Shown here: one piece after another, positions 1 to 5,488 of the stretch | How the letters are laid out: the number at the start of each line of letters is the position of its first letter | Numbering within the stretch: the stretch's first letter is position 1 | Origin: Gemmatimonadota bacterium | GTDB taxonomy: Bacteria; Latescibacterota; UBA2968; UBA8231 | Length of the DNA: 5,488 bases | Reading direction: 5' to 3' | Assembly: GCA_026706505.1 (NCBI GenBank) | Contig: JAPOYQ010000188.1 | Location: 1-5,488 of the forward strand | The notes under the pieces: generated by a model | The model's input: only the letters and a program-made list of their open reading frames with translations | Databases searched by the model: none | Told to the model about the DNA's origin: nothing | Program-made: the position numbers and the translations under genes

Positions 1-582
1 GATCGTCACCGTGCAGGGAGTCAGCAGTGGGAAGATCACGCGCCAGAAGGTACCAAAGGGCGTGCAGCCGTCGATCAGCGCCGCTTCTTCGAGATCGCGG
101 GGGATGGAGCGCATGAAGCCGCTGTAGATGAACAAGCATAATGGAAGGCCGTAGGACACGTAGTGCAGATAGAGGGCAAAGTACGTGTAGCCGATGCCGA
201 GATAGTTGAATTGGCGCAAGAGCGGCAACATGAGGATCTGGAACGGCACGGTGATCCCGGCGAGGAAGAAGATGCTCCAGAAATGGCCCGTCCGCATGCG
301 GCGGCGCGTGAGGGAGTACGCAGCCATGGAGGCGACGACGATGAGGGTGGTGATGACGGCAACGCACATCAGCAGGCTGTTGAACATCGGCGCGGCTAGC
401 TTGATGCCGGTGAAGATGTAGTGGTAGTTTTCGAGGGTCGGTGCCTCGGGGGGTGCCACCGGAGAGCGGATGATTTCCGGCAGGGTCTTGAATGAGTTGA
501 GCAGCGCCAGAAAACAGGGCGACACGTAGAGCAACCCTAAGAGCAGCATCCCGATCTCGAAGAGGGGCAGGCGGCGTCTCAT
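1..582 (-). CDS. CUT1 sugar ABC transporter permease, MalG type (partial, C-terminus off the left edge)
   Basis: This is an inner-membrane permease subunit of a carbohydrate ABC importer; it would pair with the upstream MalF-type protein to form the translocation channel. The frame is open from an ATG at 582-580 to the first base of the window, giving 194 visible residues of an expected 270-290. A hydrophobic segment lies near residues 10-29, the family phrase TLENYHYIF at about 49-57, and further membrane segments at about 68-90, 102-122 and 134-157. The EAA loop that docks on the ATPase is intact at about 164-188 (LEEAALIDGCTPFGTFWRV). The start overlaps the stop of the upstream gene as ATGA and has no clear Shine-Dalgarno sequence, so translational coupling is likely. 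The missing part is the last one or two membrane segments. The sugar cannot be deduced from the sequence. Confidence 0.95.
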   Translation of the reverse strand, partial: MRRRLPLFEIGMLLLGLLYVSPCFLALLNSFKTLPEIIRSPVAPPEAPTLENYHYIFTGIKLAAPMFNSLLMCVAVITTLIVVASMAAYSLTRRRMRTGHFWSIFFLAGITVPFQILMLPLLRQFNYLGIGYTYFALYLHYVSYGLPLCLFIYSGFMRSIPRDLEEAALIDGCTPFGTFWRVIFPLLTPCTVTI

Positions 583-1466
583 AGGTCGGTCTCGCGGCGC
601 TGGAAAAAGGCGACTTGCAGGGCAGCGACCAAAACTAGGAAGGCGAAGACGACAAAGGCGATGGCCGAAGCATATCCCTGGCGGTCGTTTTCCGTGCCGA
701 GCCAGTAGATGTAGTAGCCGGCGGTAAACGTGCGGTAGCCAGGGCCGCCTTGGGTGGTGACCAAGATCTGAGGGAAGAGGTTGATGCCGGTGATCAGGGC
801 GATGACCGAGTTGGTCTTGATCATCGGCATGAGCACTGGGATTTGGACGCGGTAGAAGGTCGCCAAAGGGCCGGCTCCGTCAATTTGCGCGGCCTCGTAG
901 AGTTCGTTGGGGATGGTTTGTAGCCCAGCGAGGAAGATGGTGGTGTAGAAGCCGAGGCCGTGCCAGAGGACCAAGGCGAGGATGAAGTAAGGCACCAGTG
1001 CCGGATCGCCCATCCAATCTTGGGCCAGCGCGTCGAAACCAAAGGCGCGCAGCAGGGTGTTTATGGCGCCGGTGCGGTAGTTGGCCAGATATTGGAAGAG
1101 CAGAGCGCTGACGAGAATGCTGAGGATAAATGGGTAGAAAAACAGCCCGCGCACGAGGCCGCGCATGACCTTCATACGGTCTAGGAGTACGGCTAAGACC
1201 AGCGACAGCGAGGTGTAGCCGACGACGATCATGGCCGTCTCAAAGAGCGTGAAGCGCAAAGCGGCGAAGAAGCGATCGTCGTCGAGCAGCTCGCGGAAAT
1301 TGTCCAAGCCGATAAAGCGGGGGTCTTTAGTCCAGCCAGACCAGTCGGTCAGGCCGTAGGCAAAGCCGAGCAGAGTTGGTAGGGCGAAAAAGGCTAGGTA
1401 GAGGAGTACGGCTGGGCCGCAGAGCAGGGCCGAGGCAGTGGATTTTTCGATGGAAGCGCGCTGCAT
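579..1466 (-). CDS. CUT1 sugar ABC transporter permease, MalF type
   Basis: This is an inner-membrane permease and the partner of the downstream MalG-type protein. I start it at the ATG at 1466-1464, giving 295 residues, which is normal for CUT1 permeases. The protein then begins with a short charged N-terminus followed by membrane segment 1 (about 13-37). The frame stays open upstream to an ATG at 1529, but the 21 extra residues do not look like family sequence and their DNA carries a promoter-like signal. Visible features are FIGLDNF at about 51-57, membrane segments near 72-95, 106-127, 157-181 and 217-236, the EAA loop at 188-214 (ELYEAAQIDGAGPLATFYRV) and the GGPGYRTFTAGYYIYWLG stretch before the last membrane segment at about 266-287. 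Neither candidate start has a good ribosome binding site. It ends in an ATGA overlap with the MalG-type gene, so the two form one operon. The substrate is unknown. Confidence 0.94.
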   Translation of the reverse strand: MQRASIEKSTASALLCGPAVLLYLAFFALPTLLGFAYGLTDWSGWTKDPRFIGLDNFRELLDDDRFFAALRFTLFETAMIVVGYTSLSLVLAVLLDRMKVMRGLVRGLFFYPFILSILVSALLFQYLANYRTGAINTLLRAFGFDALAQDWMGDPALVPYFILALVLWHGLGFYTTIFLAGLQTIPNELYEAAQIDGAGPLATFYRVQIPVLMPMIKTNSVIALITGINLFPQILVTTQGGPGYRTFTAGYYIYWLGTENDRQGYASAIAFVVFAFLVLVAALQVAFFQRRETDL

Positions 1467-1475
1467 GGCGCAGTG

Positions 1476-1504
1476 GTAGTAAACAAAGGGGACTAGGATG
1501 TCAA
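1476..1504 (-). promoter_or_regulatory. Candidate sigma-70-type promoter for the minus-strand permease operon
   Basis: On the minus strand a perfect TTGACA (1504-1499) is followed after exactly 17 bases by TACTAC (1481-1476), which matches TATAAT at four of six positions. Transcription would begin around 1470-1467, one to four bases before the ATG at 1466, giving an almost leaderless message. That fits the lack of a Shine-Dalgarno sequence at this gene. Matches of this quality occur by chance, and the sigma factor of this organism is unknown. Confidence 0.4.
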
Positions 1505-1565
1505 GCGAGGATGCACCTAGGCAGGTCATGCTGAGGGAGCCGATAGGCGGACGAAGTATTTTTTG

Positions 1566-1587
1566 CCTACCCGGCTTTATCGGTAGG
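1566..1587. repeat. Small inverted repeat (hairpin)
   Basis: CCTACC (1566-1571) pairs with GGTAGG (1582-1587). Allowing one bulged C adds a further G-C pair (1573 with 1581), leaving a 7-base loop. On the plus strand the T-run (1559-1564) lies before the stem, and on the minus strand an A-run follows it, so it is not an intrinsic terminator in either direction. It could be a protein-binding site or just a chance stem. Confidence 0.35.
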
Positions 1588-1588
1588 A

Positions 1589-1624
1589 GATTCTTCGACT
1601 CCGCTGCGCTGCGCTCAGAATGAC
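1589..1624. repeat. Dispersed intergenic repeat element (CATTCTGAG...GAAGAATC type)
   Basis: Read on the minus strand, this stretch begins TCATTCTGAGCGCAGCG and ends GAAGAATC. It has the terminal inverted ATTCT (1590-1594) / AGAAT (1617-1621) and an internal CGCTG repetition. I recognise this as the style of a short repeat found in many copies between genes in numerous environmental bacterial genomes. Only one copy is in the window, so its repetitive nature here is inferred from recall. The ATG at 1620 lies inside the element, which argues against it being the start of the following gene. Confidence 0.6.
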
Positions 1625-1658
1625 AGAGGAATATATCACAAAACGTAAATTACTTACT

Positions 1659-1663
1659 GAAGG
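1659..1663 (+). promoter_or_regulatory. Weak ribosome binding site deciding the LplB-like start
   Basis: GAAGG lies four bases before the ATG at 1668. The alternative in-frame ATG at 1620 is preceded only by repeat sequence with no purine-rich site, so 1668 is the better start. Confidence 0.5.
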
Positions 1664-1667
1664 CTAT

Positions 1668-2573
1668 ATGAGCGAAGTACTGACGCAATACCGAAGACAC
1701 AAGGGACTATTGCTGCTGGTAGCACCGGGGCTGGCTTTTCTCCTCGTCTTCAATTACCTGCCCATGTTCGGGTTGGTGCTCGCCTTTAAGGAGTTTCGCC
1801 TGAGCGCCGGCATCTTGGGCAGCGAGTGGAGTGGGTTGGAGAATTTCTCCCGTCTCTTCGGCGGGGCCGACTTTCCCAATGCCCTGCGCAACACGGTCAC
1901 CATCAGCTTATTGCGCTTGCTGTTCGGCTTTTTCGCGCCGATCGCGCTGGCGCTGATGCTCAACGAGATCCGCGTTTCCTGGTACAAACGCACTGTGCAG
2001 ACGGTGACCTATATCCCCTACTTCCTCTCGTGGGTGATCTTGGGCGGCATCTTTCTGATGATTTTCTCGCAGAGTGGCCCAGCCAACCAGATCTCCCAGC
2101 TCTTCGGTGTCTCCCCGATTGAGTTCCTCACCAACGACTTCTGGTTTATCGTCGTGGTCATTGCCACGGGGATCTGGCAGGCGGCTGGCTATGGGGCGGT
2201 GATCTACTTAGCGGCACTGGCTGGGATTTCTCCCGACCTGTACGAGGCAGCCGTCGTCGATGGGGCGGGGCGCTGGAAGCAAACCTTGCACATCACCATC
2301 CCGGGGTTGGTGCCGACGATTATCACGCTTTTCATCCTCAATCTCGGCCACGTGCTCAACGCGGGCTTTGACCAGATTTACAACATGTATAATCCCATGG
2401 TGTACGACGCGGCCGACATTATCGATACCTATGTTTTGCGGCGGATCGTGCTGATGGACTTTGGGCTGGCTACGGGTGCCGGGCTTTTCAAGTCCGTGGT
2501 CGGTTTGTTGATGGTGGTGCTGGCTAACTCGCTGGCCCGGCGGCTCAGCGGAGGGGAGCAGGGCATATGGTAA
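1668..2573 (+). CDS. LplB/YteP-type polysaccharide ABC transporter permease
   Basis: This is an inner-membrane permease of the CUT1 subfamily that imports oligo- or polysaccharides (LplB and YteP are the known relatives). It has 301 residues from the chosen ATG, the usual family length. Family hallmarks are RRHKGLLLLVAPGLAFLLVF leading into NYLPMFG (membrane segment 1, about 12-41), SGLENFSRLF at 55-64, TYIPYFLSWVI at 114-124, the EAA loop DLYEAAVVDGAGRWKQTLHI at 190-209, and the LNAGFDQIYNMYNP block at 230-243 followed by ADIIDTYVLR at 249-258. The last two are characteristic of this subtype rather than of MalF. Membrane segments lie near 75-98, 118-134, 158-183, 214-230 and 267-287. Starting at 1620 would add 16 residues encoded partly by the intergenic repeat, which is unlikely. 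The gene overlaps the next by seven bases and forms a two-gene operon with it. In this subtype the ATPase is often a shared protein encoded elsewhere. Confidence 0.95.
   Translation: MSEVLTQYRRHKGLLLLVAPGLAFLLVFNYLPMFGLVLAFKEFRLSAGILGSEWSGLENFSRLFGGADFPNALRNTVTISLLRLLFGFFAPIALALMLNEIRVSWYKRTVQTVTYIPYFLSWVILGGIFLMIFSQSGPANQISQLFGVSPIEFLTNDFWFIVVVIATGIWQAAGYGAVIYLAALAGISPDLYEAAVVDGAGRWKQTLHITIPGLVPTIITLFILNLGHVLNAGFDQIYNMYNPMVYDAADIIDTYVLRRIVLMDFGLATGAGLFKSVVGLLMVVLANSLARRLSGGEQGIW
2550..2558 (+). promoter_or_regulatory. Strong Shine-Dalgarno for the YtcP-like permease
   Basis: GGAGGGGAG, inside the 3' end of the LplB-like gene, lies eight bases before the ATG at 2567. It fixes the start of the second gene despite the seven-base overlap. 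Confidence 0.75.
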
Positions 2574-3445
2574 GCCGCACGCGAGGCGAGAAGATATTTA
2601 ACGTCTTTAATCTGACGGTGTTGGGCTTGGTCAGGCTACTAGCACCCTCACCGCACGTGTACACTCTCCCAATGCCGCTGAGTAGTGCCGCTGAGGCCAT
2701 GCGGGCGAGCCTGCACCTCTACCCGAGGGATATTTCGCTGACCTCGTACCGCATGGTGCTGTCCAACCCCGAGATCGTCACGGGGTTTACCAACTCGATT
2801 CTGCGCACGGTGTTGGGCACGGCGCTGACGCTCTTTTTTACTTGTCTGACGGCCTATCCGCTGGCGCGGCGCGAAATGCCCCACCGCAGTCCGCTGCTGT
2901 TCTTGGTGCTTTTCACCATGCTTTTTAGCGGCGGTATTGTGCCCAACTACTTGCTGGTCAAGAACCTGGGTCTGATCGACTCAATATGGGCGCTGGTGCT
3001 GCCGCAGATGCTAACGGCCTTCAACATCATCGTGGTCAAGAATTTCTTTCAGGCCATTCCCGAAAGCCTGGCCGAGTCAGCCAAGATCGACGGGGCCAGC
3101 GAGTTCAATATTCTCTTTAGGATATACGTGCCCCTCTCCAAGCCAGTGCTGGCGACTATTGGGCTGTGGACGGCCGTGGCGCACTGGAATCACTGGTTCG
3201 ACGCCATGCTCTATATTGCATCGGACGAGAATCAGGTCTTGCAGACCTTTTTGCAGCGGATTGTCATCGAGAACAGCATCGAGTTGATCGAACAGGGGTT
3301 GGTCGATCCGAACATCACCGAATTCACGCCCGAGACGATTAAGGCGGCGACCGTGGTCGTTACCATCCTGCCGATGCTTTTGGTCTATCCGTTCGTGCAG
3401 AAGTACTTCGTGCGCGGGATCATGCTGGGGAGCGTCAAGGAGTAA
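2567..3445 (+). CDS. YtcP-type carbohydrate ABC transporter permease
   Basis: This is an inner-membrane permease and the partner of the LplB-like protein. It has 292 residues, the normal length for YtcP-type proteins. The N-terminus SRTRGEKIFNVFN is typical. Further hallmarks are SLTSYRMVLSNP at 57-68, MLFSGGIVPNYLLVKNLGLI at 118-137, LAESAKIDGASEFNILFRI at 168-186 (the EAA loop, with the ESA variant usual in this subtype), HWNHWFDAMLYI at 206-217, and a C-terminal YPFVQKYFVRGIMLGSVKE. Membrane segments lie near 76-100, 108-128, 138-160, 191-211 and 260-278. The expected first segment (about 14-37) is unusual: it contains an Arg at 23 and prolines at 27, 29, 35 and 37. The reading frame is intact and the other frames there hit stops, so this is not a simple frameshift. 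No substrate-binding protein gene follows; a gene on the opposite strand begins 12 bases later. Confidence 0.94.
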   Translation: MVSRTRGEKIFNVFNLTVLGLVRLLAPSPHVYTLPMPLSSAAEAMRASLHLYPRDISLTSYRMVLSNPEIVTGFTNSILRTVLGTALTLFFTCLTAYPLARREMPHRSPLLFLVLFTMLFSGGIVPNYLLVKNLGLIDSIWALVLPQMLTAFNIIVVKNFFQAIPESLAESAKIDGASEFNILFRIYVPLSKPVLATIGLWTAVAHWNHWFDAMLYIASDENQVLQTFLQRIVIENSIELIEQGLVDPNITEFTPETIKAATVVVTILPMLLVYPFVQKYFVRGIMLGSVKE

Positions 3446-3457
3446 ACGAGCCCAGTC
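3446..3457. other. 12-base convergent gap
   Basis: The plus-strand permease operon and the minus-strand sulfatase-SDR operon end 12 bases apart. I see no GC-rich stem followed by a T-run on either strand. The best stem (CTGGG at 3425-3429 with CCCAG at 3451-3455) has a 21-base loop and no T-tract, so transcripts may overlap at their 3' ends. Confidence 0.6.
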
Positions 3458-4285
3458 TCACATCTGAAAGCCGCCGGCCACCAACATCGATACGCCGGTG
3501 AGGTACTCGGCTTCGTCCGAAGCGAGAAAGGCCACGGTGCGTGCCACGTCCTCGGGTGTGCCAATGCGGCCTAGGGGGGTTTGCTCCTCAAGGTCGTGGA
3601 CTAGGGCGGCCGTGGTGTCGGCGTCTGGCTCGTCGCGTTGGGCGAGGCCCGCGGCAATGTAGTGGGTGCGCTCGGTGAGGGTGTTGCCCGGGCAGACGGC
3701 GTTGACGTTGATCCGGTGGGGAGCGAGCTCCCAGGCGAGGGATTGGGTAAAGCCGATGATGGCGAATTTGGACGTGCAGTACGCGGCGTAGCGCGGGATC
3801 CCTTGGCGTCCGGCCGTAGAGGACATGTTGATGATCTTGCCGCCGTCGCCGCGATCTATCAGGTGCCGGGCCACAGTGCGCGAGCAGAGAAAGGTACCCT
3901 TGACGTTGACGCTTTGCACTTGATCCCAGGCGGCTTCGCTTAGATCGACGACGGGGACGCGGTCTGGCCCGGGGCGCGAGCCAGCGTTGTTGACTAGCAG
4001 GTCGATGCGGCCAAAGTGGGCGAGCGCGTCTTGTACCATGCTCTCGACTTGGTCGGCGTCGGATACGTCGGCTTCCACTGCGAGGGCCTGCTGGCCAGCA
4101 GCTTCGATTTCGGCGACGAGGGCGGGCAGACCGCCCCAACCAGAGTCGCTATAGGGTTGGGTGTGCAAGTCATTGACTACGAGGTCGCAGCCTTCGCGCG
4201 CTAGACGCTGGCAGATGGCGCGGCCAATGCCGTGTTCGCCGCCCGCGCCGGTGACGAGGGCGACTTTGCCGTTGAGATTGTACAT
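3458..4285 (-). CDS. SDR-family NAD(P)-dependent oxidoreductase
   Basis: This is a cytoplasmic classical short-chain dehydrogenase/reductase of 275 residues. The Rossmann glycine motif is TGAGGEHGIG at 12-21. Asp39 at the end of the second strand suggests NAD(H) rather than NADP(H). DV at 73-74, NNAG at 99-102 and the catalytic tetrad Asn127, Ser156, Tyr169, Lys173 (YCTSK at 169-173) are all present. PG at 199-200 and the C-terminal TPEDVARTVAFLASDEAEYL followed by TGVSMLVAGG complete the fold. A loop of about 12 residues after Asp39 (rich in Gly, Ser and Trp, 41-53) is longer than in FabG. The start at 4285 has AGGAG six bases upstream. It lies 47 bases after the sulfatase stop on the same strand, so the two probably share a transcript. 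The context suggests oxidation of a sugar or sugar-derived polyol. FabG-like annotations are possible, but the substrate cannot be read from the sequence. Confidence 0.93.
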   Translation of the reverse strand: MYNLNGKVALVTGAGGEHGIGRAICQRLAREGCDLVVNDLHTQPYSDSGWGGLPALVAEIEAAGQQALAVEADVSDADQVESMVQDALAHFGRIDLLVNNAGSRPGPDRVPVVDLSEAAWDQVQSVNVKGTFLCSRTVARHLIDRGDGGKIINMSSTAGRQGIPRYAAYCTSKFAIIGFTQSLAWELAPHRINVNAVCPGNTLTERTHYIAAGLAQRDEPDADTTAALVHDLEEQTPLGRIGTPEDVARTVAFLASDEAEYLTGVSMLVAGGFQM

Positions 4286-4291
4286 GAGGTT

Positions 4292-4296
4292 CTCCT
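4292..4296 (-). promoter_or_regulatory. Ribosome binding site of the SDR gene
   Basis: On the minus strand AGGAG (4296-4292) is six bases from the ATG at 4285, a standard arrangement that supports independent initiation of the SDR after the sulfatase stop at 4333. Confidence 0.7.
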
Positions 4297-4332
4297 ATGT
4301 CATGGGGATATTGTCGGCGTGTACCACATCAC

Positions 4333-5488
4333 TTACCGCATCTGGCCCAAGTCTTGTGCTATCCTCGGCCCGTAATCTGCCATCGCGGTCATGATGTACT
4401 CGTTGAGCAAGTGTTCCTCGTGCGCAAGGCCGAACGTCCAGATGCGGCGATACATCTCCTCGACGACGGGCTGATATTGCGGATCAGGGGCAAGGTTCTG
4501 CATCTGTCCGGGATCGCTCTCCAAATTGTATAGCTCGTCGTAGTCAAATCCATTGTAGACGAATCGCCACTGGTCGGTGACAACGGAGCGTTGGATGCCA
4601 TAGGTCTCGTTCCCATTCGTCTGGAAGAAGAGCGCATCGCGCCAGTCGGCCGGTGTTTCGCCTTTGAGCAACGGCATCAGACTGGCACCGGCAAACTCCA
4701 CAGGGCTCTCCACTGCGCCCATCTCGAGCAACGTCGGCGCGAAGTCACAGAGCGACACAAACTCGTCGCGCACCACGCCCTGCTTTCCGCCCGGCATCTT
4801 TGCGATTGCCGGCACGTGGTAGCAGCTCAGAAACGACGGTAGGCCCTTACACCACAGGCCGTGGTCGCCCAGATAGTCGCCGTGATCGGAGAGGTAGAGA
4901 ATGATTGCATCTTCATACTCTCCGCGCTCTTTGAGCTTGTCGATCAACTGCCCGAAGAGCCAGTTCTCATAGGTGCAGAACGCCAAGTAGTGCTTGATCG
5001 CGTCCTGGTGTTCCTCGCGCGTCAACTGAGCAAAGCGGTCGCGGGTGCGGCGGTAGAGAGCCGGTTTGTCGTCCAGCGGATCGTCGAAGGTGTCCGGTAG
5101 TGGGAATTCCACGCCTTCATACAGATCGAGGAACCGCTTGGGTGCGATATACGGATCGTGTGGACCGAGGGTGCCAACATACAGACACCACGGCTCGTTC
5201 CCGTCTAGCGCATCCATTTTCGCCAGCGCGGCCTCGACCACTGTGCGGTCGCCGAATGGGTCGTCTTCTTCCCCGTCGCGGAAATACTGCGCCAAGAAGG
5301 GATGGCTGTTGTCGCCATAGTGGATGTACGGACGCATCCCCGCACGCCTGATCTCGCCGGGGGCACGCTCGTTGCCGCCATTGTCCCCAGCATGCTGTTG
5401 CAAATTGCGCAGTTCGCGTTCGCGGGCTGCTGCGTCTTGCTCGTCGCGGCTCAATCGTCTACCGTGGCGTGCGCCTACCGGCGCGACG
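4333..5488 (-). CDS. Sulfatase (alkaline-phosphatase superfamily), partial; N-terminus off the right edge
   Basis: This should hydrolyse sulfate esters, probably on a sulfated saccharide. The frame is open to the window edge with 384 residues visible. A TTG at 5454 and an ATG at 5337 are in frame, but coding sequence continues through them, so neither is taken as the start. Seen in order are GDNSHPFLAQYF (50-53 region of the frame counted from 5454), LYVGTLGPHDPYIAPKRFLD with the conserved GPHDPY at 5166-5149, a PLDDKPALYRRTRDRF block, and the metal-binding/active-site stretch YLSDHGDYLGDHGLWCKG, with Asp-His encoded at 4887-4882 and the Lys at 4848-4846. DFAPTLLEMG and the C-terminal DELYNLESDPGQMQNLA are typical of sulfatases. 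The formylglycine motif (C/S-x-P-x-R) should lie in the missing 80-130 N-terminal residues, so activity and maturation type cannot be judged, nor can a signal peptide. It is upstream of the SDR gene in a probable operon. Confidence 0.93.
   Translation of the reverse strand, partial: VAPVGARHGRRLSRDEQDAAARERELRNLQQHAGDNGGNERAPGEIRRAGMRPYIHYGDNSHPFLAQYFRDGEEDDPFGDRTVVEAALAKMDALDGNEPWCLYVGTLGPHDPYIAPKRFLDLYEGVEFPLPDTFDDPLDDKPALYRRTRDRFAQLTREEHQDAIKHYLAFCTYENWLFGQLIDKLKERGEYEDAIILYLSDHGDYLGDHGLWCKGLPSFLSCYHVPAIAKMPGGKQGVVRDEFVSLCDFAPTLLEMGAVESPVEFAGASLMPLLKGETPADWRDALFFQTNGNETYGIQRSVVTDQWRFVYNGFDYDELYNLESDPGQMQNLAPDPQYQPVVEEMYRRIWTFGLAHEEHLLNEYIMTAMADYGPRIAQDLGQMR

Larger units (their letters stand above)
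1467..1667. other. Divergent intergenic region between two permease operons
   Basis: About 200 bases separate the divergent MalF-type and LplB-type genes. The region holds the minus-strand promoter candidate, a small hairpin at 1566-1587 and a dispersed-repeat-like element at 1589-1624. The 1626-1667 stretch is clearly more AT-rich than the coding DNA around it and is the likeliest place for the plus-strand leader or promoter, but I see no convincing -35/-10 pair there. I see no recognisable LacI-type or other regulator operator and no coding sequence. Confidence 0.7.

Noticed and set aside
75..362. A 95-codon minus-strand open frame near the left edge
   Set aside because: It overlaps the MalG-type permease in another frame and is a Ser/Pro/Arg-rich shadow; the true coding frame runs through to base 1.
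1566..1587. The hairpin as an intrinsic terminator
   Set aside because: The T-run lies upstream of the stem on the plus strand and an A-run follows it on the minus strand. No gene ends nearby on either strand.
1620..1667. N-terminal extension of the LplB-like permease from the ATG at 1620
   Set aside because: The ATG lies inside a repeat element, lacks a ribosome binding site, and the extension does not resemble the family N-terminus; the ATG at 1668 with GAAGG is better.
3588..4139. A 183-codon open frame on the minus strand within the SDR gene
   Set aside because: It is an out-of-frame shadow of the SDR gene, very rich in Arg and Pro as expected from a GC-rich alternate frame, and has no family motifs.
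5337..5454. TTG at 5454 or ATG at 5337 as the sulfatase start
   Set aside because: The frame remains open to the window edge and a sulfatase starting here would lack the whole formylglycine-containing N-terminal part, so the gene is truncated by the window.
1..5488. CRISPR array, tRNA/rRNA genes, transposase or phage genes
   Set aside because: Nothing of the kind was seen: no regularly spaced repeats, no cloverleaf-like conserved segments, no transposase or integrase motifs. All long frames are explained by the five genes described.

Overview
This window looks like a carbohydrate-uptake and catabolism locus from a free-living or host-associated heterotrophic bacterium. It is moderately GC-rich, with compact gene packing. 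The combination of LplB/YtcP-type polysaccharide permeases, a second CUT1 permease pair, a sulfatase, a short-chain dehydrogenase and a dispersed intergenic repeat of the 'CATTCTGAG...GAAGAATC' type would suit an uncultivated lineage such as Latescibacterota, Poribacteria or Chloroflexota. That placement is inference from gene style only; no taxonomic marker is present.

Layout. Bases 1-1466 (minus strand) hold two overlapping permease genes of a CUT1 sugar ABC importer: a complete MalF-type gene followed by a MalG-type gene that runs off the left edge. Bases 1467-1667 are a divergent intergenic region with a promoter-like sequence for the minus operon, a small hairpin and one copy of the dispersed repeat. 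Bases 1668-3445 (plus strand) hold a second, unrelated permease pair of the LplB/YtcP (oligo-/polysaccharide) subtype, with a 7-base overlap between the genes. The plus operon then meets, with a 12-base gap, a minus-strand pair: a sulfatase whose N-terminus lies beyond the right edge (4333-5488), followed by an SDR oxidoreductase (3458-4285).

Working together. A plausible reading, not proven, is that the sulfatase removes sulfate esters from a sulfated glycan, one or both ABC systems import the released saccharides, and the SDR oxidises a sugar or sugar-derived alcohol. No substrate-binding protein or ATPase gene is present, and the plus-strand permease pair has no room for either next to it.

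Nothing here supports a wholly new system. The points most worth checking are the orphan permease pair, the start-site corrections, the near-leaderless promoter arrangement and an unusual first membrane segment in the YtcP-like protein.
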